This document shows, piece after piece, positions 58,855 through 64,000 of a stretch of 64,000 nt of DNA (position 1 is its first letter; every line of letters starts with the position of its first letter). A program made the translations under genes and the position numbers. Under the pieces are notes generated by a model. It ran no database searches and had not been told where the DNA came from. It worked only from the letters and a program-made list of their open reading frames with translations. The stretch is from JAWWPG01 sp963820035 (lineage in GTDB: Bacteria > Actinomycetota > Actinomycetes > Propionibacteriales > Nocardioidaceae): contig CAWFYK010000009.1 in assembly GCA_963820035.1 (NCBI GenBank), positions 558,001 to 622,000 on the forward strand. Direction: 5' to 3'.

Positions 58855-58890
58855 GGGCGCATGGGCCCGGCTGTTGGGGACCATCGGCCC
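58855..58890. promoter_or_regulatory. DosR box pair in the Usp-ppk2 divergent promoter
   Basis: GGGACCATCGGCCC (58877-58890) matches every fixed position of GGG(A/C)C-N4-G(G/T)CCC. GGGCGCATGGGCCC (58855-58868) matches 9 of 10 and starts exactly 22 bp upstream. They lie 60-95 bp from the Usp start and 77-112 bp from the ppk2 start, a normal place for activator sites of both genes. Confidence 0.7.
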
Positions 58891-58966
58891 ATCGACGGTC
58901 AGCCGGGTGGAGGCCCGTTGGTGGCAGACCGGGTGGATCCGGCACGGGCAGGCGTAGGCTCCCGCC

Positions 58967-59794
58967 ATGGCGAAGAGCGCGAAGATCCGCAAGACCACCG
59001 TGGAGCGGTTCCCGAAGAAGCTGTATGAGAAGGAGCTGTTCCGCCTGCAAGGACAGCTGGTCTCTCTTCAGGAGTGGGTGCGAAGCGAGAAGAAGCGCGT
59101 CGTCGTCGTCTTCGAAGGTCGCGACGCGGCCGGCAAGGGCAGCACGATCAAGCGCGTCACGCAGTACCTCAACCCACGCGTGGCCCGGATCGCGGCACTG
59201 CCGGCACCCAGCGACCGCGAGCGTGGGCAATGGTATTTCCAGCGCTATGTCGACCACCTGCCCGCCGGCGGCGAGATCGTCCTCTTCGACCGGTCCTGGT
59301 ACAACCGTGCTGGAGTCGAGCGGGTCATGGGCTTCTGCACGAATGACGAGTACCACCGGTTCCTGCATCAGTGCCCGATCTTCGAGCGTCTGCTCGTCGA
59401 GGACGGCATCATCCTGCGCAAGTACTGGTTCTCGGTGAGTGATGCCGAGCAGGAGGTCCGGTTCCGCTCCCGCGCCGAGGACCCGATGCGGCGGTGGAAG
59501 CTGTCGCCGATGGATCTGGAGTCCATCAGCCGCTGGGAGGACTACTCGCGTGCCAAGGACCAGATGATGGTCCACACCGACGTGCCGGAAGCACCGTGGT
59601 GGATCGTGGAGAGCGACGACAAGCGGCGCGCCCGCCTCAACATGATCAGCCATTTCCTGTCCACGGTGCCCTACCAGGAGAAGCAACGGCTGCCGCTGTC
59701 GCTCCCGCCGCGGCCCTCGTCGACAGGCTACGTTCGACCGCCGCGCACCGAGCAGACCCCCGTGCCGGACCATGCGGAGAGCCTGCTCAGCTGA
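58967..59794 (+). CDS. ppk2: polyphosphate kinase 2
   Basis: 275 residues. VVVVFEGRDAAGKGSTIKRV is the Walker A region, LFDRSWYNRAGVERVMGFC the Walker B region, and DPMRRWKLSPMDLESISRWE the lid. The single-domain protein matches PPK2 enzymes that move phosphate between polyphosphate and nucleotides (favoured direction often polyP to GDP/ADP). With the DosR-type boxes upstream it may keep nucleoside triphosphates available when respiration stops. Confidence 0.95.
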   Translation: MAKSAKIRKTTVERFPKKLYEKELFRLQGQLVSLQEWVRSEKKRVVVVFEGRDAAGKGSTIKRVTQYLNPRVARIAALPAPSDRERGQWYFQRYVDHLPAGGEIVLFDRSWYNRAGVERVMGFCTNDEYHRFLHQCPIFERLLVEDGIILRKYWFSVSDAEQEVRFRSRAEDPMRRWKLSPMDLESISRWEDYSRAKDQMMVHTDVPEAPWWIVESDDKRRARLNMISHFLSTVPYQEKQRLPLSLPPRPSSTGYVRPPRTEQTPVPDHAESLLS

Positions 59795-59871
59795 CGCCAG
59801 AACGACGTGCCGCCGCCAGCGACCGCACCCAGCCACCCCGTGCCCGTTCGCACGCATCGAAGGAGAAGCAC

Positions 59872-60384
59872 GTGAACACTGCCGACCTGCTCACCGACGG
59901 CTTCAACCGGGTCCGGGAGACTGCGCTGGAGGCGATGGATGGCCTGTCGTCCGACCAGTTGGCCGACCGGCTCGACGGGCGAAGCAACTCGGTTGCCTGG
60001 CTGGTGTGGCATCTCACCCGAGTACAGGACGACCACGTCGCCGATGCCGCCGGGTTCGACCAGGTGTGGACCTCGCAGGGCTGGGCCGGCCGCTTCGGGC
60101 TGCCGCTCGCGGAGGATGCCACCGGCTTCGGCCAGAGCTCAGAGGAGGTAGGCGTCGTACGCGCGGACGCCGAGAAGCTGGGCGGCTATCTCGAGGCGGT
60201 CCACGCGCAGACTCTCGGCTTCGTCGGCTCGCTCCGCGACCCCGACCTGGACCGGATCGTCGACGAGCGGTGGGATCCGCCCGTGTCCCTGGGCATCCGG
60301 CTGATCAGTGTGATCTCTGACGATTTGCAGCATGCCGGGCAGGCAGCGTTTGTTCGCGGAATCCTGCTGCGAGACAACAAGTGA
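59872..60384 (+). CDS. DinB-family protein (mycothiol transferase-like)
   Basis: 170 residues, GTG start with AAGGAG upstream. The four-helix DinB/DUF664 fold shows metal-binding His residues in SVAWLVWHLTRVQDDH and ISDDLQHAGQAAFVRG. Actinobacterial members use mycothiol as cosubstrate, like MST. It may detoxify electrophiles through mycothiol conjugation. It lies 77 bp after ppk2. Confidence 0.88.
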   Translation: MNTADLLTDGFNRVRETALEAMDGLSSDQLADRLDGRSNSVAWLVWHLTRVQDDHVADAAGFDQVWTSQGWAGRFGLPLAEDATGFGQSSEEVGVVRADAEKLGGYLEAVHAQTLGFVGSLRDPDLDRIVDERWDPPVSLGIRLISVISDDLQHAGQAAFVRGILLRDNK

Positions 60385-60509
60385 CTCACGAGTAACTATC
60401 TTCGGGGTGCCTGTTGCCAGCCTCTGTCGCAGACACCTAGGATCGCAAGGTCGAGGTGGTATGCCTCGCTGGGCCAAGGCCCATATCCCTTGCACAGAAA
60501 GGATTTCGC

Positions 60510-61103
60510 ATGCACGTCAAACTCGGTTTGGGGGCTGCGGTTGCTGCTGCGTTCGCGGTGGCCGTCGTGGCACCGTCGGCGACTGCTGCACGAGTAGCGA
60601 CTCCGCACGCCTCCCCGACGATCACGCAGACCTACACCTGCCAGACCCCGATCGGCCAAGTCAGCCTGAGCGGCACCGTCACGGGCAAGGCCACCCTGAG
60701 CGGCAAGACGATCTCGCTCAAGAACGTGAAGTACGCCGTCACGAACTCTGTGGGCCTCGACCTGACGATCGACCACATCAAGGTGTCCACGCCGGACCCG
60801 AGCAAGAAGAACGCGCCATACAAGGCCGGCACCGTGAAGGTCGGCAAGACCCCGGCGGGTTGGAAGGCTGGCCACAACGCTACCGGCGTGTTTGCGTCGT
60901 TCAGCAGATCGCAGACGGTGGCGAATGGTGCCAACGTCAGGGTGGCTCCCCTCAGCGCGCAGTACACGGCCAAGGGGCCCAAGGGCACCAAGATCAAGTT
61001 CGCCCCCGGCCTGGTCACGTTCCACGTCTCCTCGCCGACCGCGGGTGACGTGTCGTGCGCCCCGGACAAGCCGGTGGGCGTCTTCGCCAGGGTCACTGAG
61101 TAG
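60510..61103 (+). CDS. secreted protein of unknown function
   Basis: 197 residues from ATG 60510, with AGAAAGGA upstream. A Sec signal peptide (HVKLGLGAAVAAAFAVAVV then APSATAA) is followed by a beta-rich region starting ITQTYTCQTPIGQVSLSGTV. Two Cys (in YTCQTP and VSCAPD) could form a disulfide. Thr, Ser, Lys and Gly are abundant. No known domain is recognised; the layout resembles small secreted actinobacterial beta-sandwich proteins. Confidence 0.78.
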   Translation: MHVKLGLGAAVAAAFAVAVVAPSATAARVATPHASPTITQTYTCQTPIGQVSLSGTVTGKATLSGKTISLKNVKYAVTNSVGLDLTIDHIKVSTPDPSKKNAPYKAGTVKVGKTPAGWKAGHNATGVFASFSRSQTVANGANVRVAPLSAQYTAKGPKGTKIKFAPGLVTFHVSSPTAGDVSCAPDKPVGVFARVTE

Positions 61104-61132
61104 TCAGTCGGCCTGTCGCATTGCCCGGCTCG

Positions 61133-61165
61133 GCCCCGGTTCCAGCTCTCGGCTGGGATCGGGGC
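61133..61165. terminator. bidirectional terminator between convergent genes
   Basis: GCCCCG-GTT-CCAGC-TCTCG-GCTGG-GAT-CGGGGC folds into an 11-bp stem with a symmetric 3-base internal loop. It lies between the stops of the secreted protein gene (61103) and the DUF6328 gene (61176). Confidence 0.8.
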
Positions 61166-61175
61166 TGGTTTCGTG

Positions 61176-61718
61176 TCAGGCCGCTTCCGAGCGGTCGCGT
61201 CGCAGAGTCAACGGCAGCAGCAGCCAGAGGGTGGCGAGCATCGCCGCTGCGGCGATAGCCGCGATGACCCCGGCCGCGAGACCGGCGACGATCCCGAACG
61301 TCAGCAGGACGACGCCGACGACGGCGCAGGCGAGCAGCGACATCCCGGCCAGCGCGAGATAGTGGGCGACGGTCACCAGCTGGCCTCGCTGATGGCGGCG
61401 GAATACGAGGCGATGCAGGCTCACCGGGGCGATCAGCAGGCCGGTCGCGGTGATCGCGCACCCTACCGTGACGAGATAGGTGTCGCGCAGGAAGTCGTCG
61501 AGCGTTGCGAAGGTGGACTGGAACGGCAGCGTGAGAAGGAAACCCGTGAGCAGCTGGACCCCGGTCTGGGCGACGCGGAGCTCTTGCAGGAGATCCTGCC
61601 AGTTGCGGTCGAGCCGTTCGGTCGGCGTCTCATGCCGGGCGCGCTCGTCCCAGCCGGAGTCATGGCCGGTCCCGGTGCCTGGCGAGTCCTCGGCTTGCTG
61701 TTCATCGGCTGCGGCCAT
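61176..61718 (-). CDS. DUF6328 family membrane protein
   Basis: 180 residues from ATG 61718. An acidic N-terminus is followed by ETPTERLDRNWQDLLQELRV and AQTGVQLLTGFLLTLPFQST, the diagnostic start of the family, then four hydrophobic helices (for example YLVTVGCAITATGLLIAPVS and LALAGMSLLACAVVGVVLL). Family function unknown. Confidence 0.85.
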   Translation of the reverse strand: MAAADEQQAEDSPGTGTGHDSGWDERARHETPTERLDRNWQDLLQELRVAQTGVQLLTGFLLTLPFQSTFATLDDFLRDTYLVTVGCAITATGLLIAPVSLHRLVFRRHQRGQLVTVAHYLALAGMSLLACAVVGVVLLTFGIVAGLAAGVIAAIAAAAMLATLWLLLPLTLRRDRSEAA

Positions 61719-61866
61719 CGACGGTCCTCTCCACCCATCGTCGTACCCGCTGAGCAGTCCGGTCATGCAATGCCCAGGTCAAGGTGTGCATCAGGACCCG
61801 GGTTGCCGGGTACCTGATGATCGCAGTGGTGATGTCGATGACAATGCTGATGAGGAGGCGGTCTTG

Positions 61867-62136
61867 ATGCCACGGAAGAAGCCAGGTCCGAGCGTGAAGG
61901 ACGACGGACTCTACGAGAAGCTTCGCGACGAAGGGAACAGCAAGGAGAAATCAGCGCGGATCGCGAACCAGGCCGCGCGAACGTCGCGCTCGTCGGTGGG
62001 TCGTAAGGGAGGCTCGTCTCCTTCCTACGAGGAATGGACCAAGCCGGAGCTCGAGAAGCGTGCCCGGGAACTCGACATCTCCGGCCGCTCGACGATGACG
62101 AAGCCTCAGCTCGTCAACGCGCTACGCGACCACTAA
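61867..62136 (+). CDS. small basic protein with Rho-N/SAP-like domain
   Basis: 89 residues, ATG with GAGGAGG nine bases upstream. The N-terminal part (KKPGPSVKDDGLYEKLRDEG and KEKSARIANQAARTSRSSVG) resembles the DUF7218-type start, and WTKPELEKRARELDISGRST followed by MTKPQLVNALRDH is a Rho N-terminal/SAP-like helix-loop-helix that binds nucleic acid. Function unknown; a nucleoid or RNA-binding role is plausible. Confidence 0.82.
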   Translation: MPRKKPGPSVKDDGLYEKLRDEGNSKEKSARIANQAARTSRSSVGRKGGSSPSYEEWTKPELEKRARELDISGRSTMTKPQLVNALRDH

Positions 62137-62196
62137 GCTAAGCGAGGGCGGTCGGCGGGGAGCTCTGACGATCCGGCCTTGGAGACCTCTGGTGCG

Positions 62197-62249
62197 GATT
62201 CGTCCGGTCAGCCGCTGGAGGAGACGCCGCGCGCTGGGCCGGACGAATC
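62197..62249. terminator. inverted repeat between convergent genes
   Basis: GATTCGTCCGG and CCGGACGAATC form perfect 11-bp arms around a 31-base loop between the Rho-N gene and pyrE. A third partial copy (CGGACGAACC) follows at about 62259. A terminator is the simplest reading, though the loop is long. Confidence 0.5.
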
Positions 62250-62285
62250 GGGGTGGGCGGACGAACCTGTCGGGAGGGCCGGACC

Positions 62286-62807
62286 CTAGGCGACAGATGC
62301 CTCGAGGGTCTCGCGGGTCAGCGCCGGCCGCAGCTCCAGCCCGGCGTCGCGCAGCCGCTCGGTGCCGCCCTGCTGCCGGTCGATCGCACAGATGACCGTC
62401 TCGACGACCGCACCGGCTGCGCGCAGCAGCGGAGTCGCATCAAGGAGCGCGCCTCCGGTCGTGACGACGTCCTCGATGAGAACGACGCGACGGCCGTCGA
62501 CGGAGGCGCCTTCGGCGGCCTTGCAGGTGCCGTAGTCCTTGGCCTTCTTGCGCATCGAGACCAACGGCAGCCCGGTGAGCTGTGACAGGACCGTGGCGAT
62601 CGGGATGCCGCCCAGCTCCATGCCCGCCAGCACATCGCACTCCGGGAGGAGCGGCACCATGGCGTCCACCACGTCGCGGAGGAGGACGGGATCGGCCTCG
62701 AAGAGGTACTTGTCGAAGTACTCGGTGCTCACCTGACCCGACCGCAGGGTGAACGACCCGGTGAGATGGCAGGCGTCGTAGACGCGTCGCGCGAGAGTGG
62801 AGTCCAC
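62286..62807 (-). CDS. pyrE: orotate phosphoribosyltransferase
   Basis: 173 residues. DACHLTGSFTLRSGQVSTEY and FDKYLFEADP at the N-terminus, GIPIATVLSQLTGLPLVSMR with the active-site MRKKAKDYGT loop, and the PRPP motif VVLIEDVVTTGGALLDAT. It forms orotidine 5'-monophosphate in pyrimidine synthesis. It is separated from the other pyr genes, as is common in actinobacteria. Confidence 0.95.
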   Translation of the reverse strand: MDSTLARRVYDACHLTGSFTLRSGQVSTEYFDKYLFEADPVLLRDVVDAMVPLLPECDVLAGMELGGIPIATVLSQLTGLPLVSMRKKAKDYGTCKAAEGASVDGRRVVLIEDVVTTGGALLDATPLLRAAGAVVETVICAIDRQQGGTERLRDAGLELRPALTRETLEASVA

Positions 62808-62920
62808 GCGTCCACCTTCTCAGACGGCGACGTCCGACGAAGACGCACTCTCGGAGCCTGGCACCGGCCGGCCGGGAACCTCGTGAAGTCCGGGGCGGCG
62901 GTACGAGGGGCGGTGCGCCG

Positions 62921-63553
62921 TCAGTCGCCGATCCCGTGACGCTCGGCCCACAAGGCGGCTTGGGTGCGATCCTGAGCGCCGATGCGCTGGAACGCGGATG
63001 ACAAGTGTGCCTTGACGGTCCGTTCGCTGATCTCGAGCCGCCTGGCGATCTGCTTGTTGGCAAGGCCGAGGCGCACCAGGGCGAGCACCTCGGTCTCGCG
63101 AGGGGTCAGCTCGACGGGGCCGACGCTCCCACCTGTCGCCATCCGCGCGGACAGCAGCTCACGCGCGGCTCGTGGATGCAGCGGGGACTCGCCGCGTGCC
63201 GCCGCCCGGATCCCGCTCAGCAGGTCGTCGGGTTCGGTGTCCTTGAGCAGGTAGCCCACCGCTCCGACGTCCAGAGCGGCGATGATGCGCCCGCTGTCGG
63301 AGAAGGAGGTCAGGACGACGACCCGCGTCTCCGGGAGGGCCGCCATGATGTTGCGCGTCGCGGCAACACCGTCGAGGCCCGGCATCTGCAGGTCCATCAG
63401 GACGACGTCGGGATGGGTCGCCTCGACCACGGCCAGCGCCTCCGCGCCGTCGCCCGCGGACCCCACGACGTCGATGCCCTGGTCGGCCTGCAGAAGCTGT
63501 TCGAGGCCACGCCGGAGCAGCGCATGGTCGTCGACGAGTACAACGGTGATCAT
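62921..63553 (-). CDS. NarL/FixJ-family response regulator
   Basis: 210 residues. Receiver with VVLVDDHALLRRGLEQLLQA, phospho-acceptor Asp in VVLMDLQMPGLDG and VVVLTSFSDSGRIIAALDVG, then HTH ELTPRETEVLALVRLGLANK and ISERTVKAHLSSAFQRIGAQ. Its start codon overlaps the stop of the upstream kinase gene by four bases. It is clearly different from the DosR copy. Targets unknown. Confidence 0.94.
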   Translation of the reverse strand: MITVVLVDDHALLRRGLEQLLQADQGIDVVGSAGDGAEALAVVEATHPDVVLMDLQMPGLDGVAATRNIMAALPETRVVVLTSFSDSGRIIAALDVGAVGYLLKDTEPDDLLSGIRAAARGESPLHPRAARELLSARMATGGSVGPVELTPRETEVLALVRLGLANKQIARRLEISERTVKAHLSSAFQRIGAQDRTQAALWAERHGIGD

Positions 63554-64000
63554 GAGCTGCCCAGCCTTATCACGAGAGTGGTGCCCTGGCCCGGGGTCGA
63601 GGTGACCTCGAGCGTCCCGCCGGCCTCGTCGACGAGATCGCGCAGAGACCGCAGCCCGAGGTGCCCGTACGGCGGGTCGGCTGCCGGATCGAAGCCCACT
63701 CCGTCATCCTGCACCTCCAGCCGGACGCCTTCCCGAGGTGTCGTGACCCGGACCGAAAGCCGCCGCGGATGGCCGTGCCTGATGGCGTTCCGTACCGCCT
63801 CCTGCGCTCCCCGCCATACCAGTGCCGTTTCCTCCGGGGAGACCTGTGACGTGTCCGCGACATCGAGGTCGACGACGATGCCGGCGGTCGAGGCGGGCGC
63901 CAACAGGTCCTCGAGTGCCGCTGCGAGGCCCTGCCGCCGCAGGTCGGGGGGATAGATCTCGACGAGGAGCGAGCGCAACGCACGCAGGCTTTGGCGTACG
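63550..64000 (-). CDS. sensor histidine kinase, C-terminal part
   Basis: Partial; the gene runs beyond the right edge. About 150 C-terminal residues are present. RQSLRALRSLLVEIYPPDLR is the end of the HisKA_3 region, followed by an HATPase with EAVRNAIRHGHPRRLSVRV (N box), QDDGVGFDP (G1), GHLGLRSLRDLVDEAGGTLE (G2) and GQGTTLVIRLG. Partner of the NarL-type regulator encoded next to it. Its sensory part is not visible, so the signal is unknown. Confidence 0.93.
   Translation of the reverse strand, partial: VRQSLRALRSLLVEIYPPDLRRQGLAAALEDLLAPASTAGIVVDLDVADTSQVSPEETALVWRGAQEAVRNAIRHGHPRRLSVRVTTPREGVRLEVQDDGVGFDPAADPPYGHLGLRSLRDLVDEAGGTLEVTSTPGQGTTLVIRLGSS

Noticed and set aside
1..64000. Insertion sequences, transposases, integrases, attachment sites or prophage genes
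   Set aside because: None were seen on either strand; remnants at 43-45 kb show decay but no mobile-element gene or terminal repeat.

Overview
The window is a GC-rich chromosomal segment from a free-living actinobacterium (Actinomycetota). Markers that point there are a WhiB-type protein, a proteasome activator (Bpa) ending in GMYL, a SigK/RskA-type sigma/anti-sigma pair, DUF5926 and DUF4446 proteins, a GTP-dependent PEP carboxykinase, a DosS/DosR two-component system and many GTG starts. The gene content would fit Propionibacteriales or a neighbouring order, but I cannot fix the genus by reading.

Layout. 1-8.7 kb: the tail of an HMG-CoA lyase gene, a MarR-type regulator divergent from an ABC exporter, then housekeeping and repair genes (aat, a metallo-hydrolase, an Fpg/Nei glycosylase, a rhodanese, an AAA ATPase). 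8.8-18 kb: a zinc-ribbon membrane protein, a glycerophosphodiesterase, a SEC-C protein, arcA, a Gdt1-type cation transporter, tsaD and larBC. 18-31 kb: pheA, a PAP2-lipid kinase fusion, serS with a HAD partner, a WhiB-HTH protein, sigK/rskA, bpa, mobA and a nitrilase. 31-35 kb: two tRNA-Ser genes, a methyltransferase, pckG with a CRP-type palindrome upstream, and tRNA-Arg. 35-45 kb: an accessory stretch of small enzymes (VOC, GNAT, metallophosphoesterase, cupin, ArsR plus SRPBCC), a secreted glycosidase and gene remnants.

45-60 kb is the most coherent part: bifunctional adhE, a three-subunit pyruvate:ferredoxin-type oxidoreductase, a GltD-like flavoprotein with ferredoxin clusters, a DUF4188 protein, a flavin-binding oxidase-like protein, three universal stress genes, DosS, DosR and PPK2. 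It reads as a hypoxia/dormancy island: sensing by DosS/DosR, disposal of pyruvate to acetyl-CoA and ethanol without oxygen, and polyphosphate-based energy supply. Three of its promoters carry pairs of DosR-like boxes, each pair offset by exactly 22 bp. 60-64 kb: a secreted protein, a DUF6328 membrane protein, a small Rho-N protein, pyrE and a second NarL-type two-component pair cut by the window edge.

The main unexplained structure is a family of perfectly phased 22-bp intergenic tandem repeats at four sites (about 19.0, 20.7, 32.0 and 54.1-54.5 kb), in both orientations. At the last site seven units on one strand face seven on the other across a 56-bp spacer. I do not recognise a described element with these properties.
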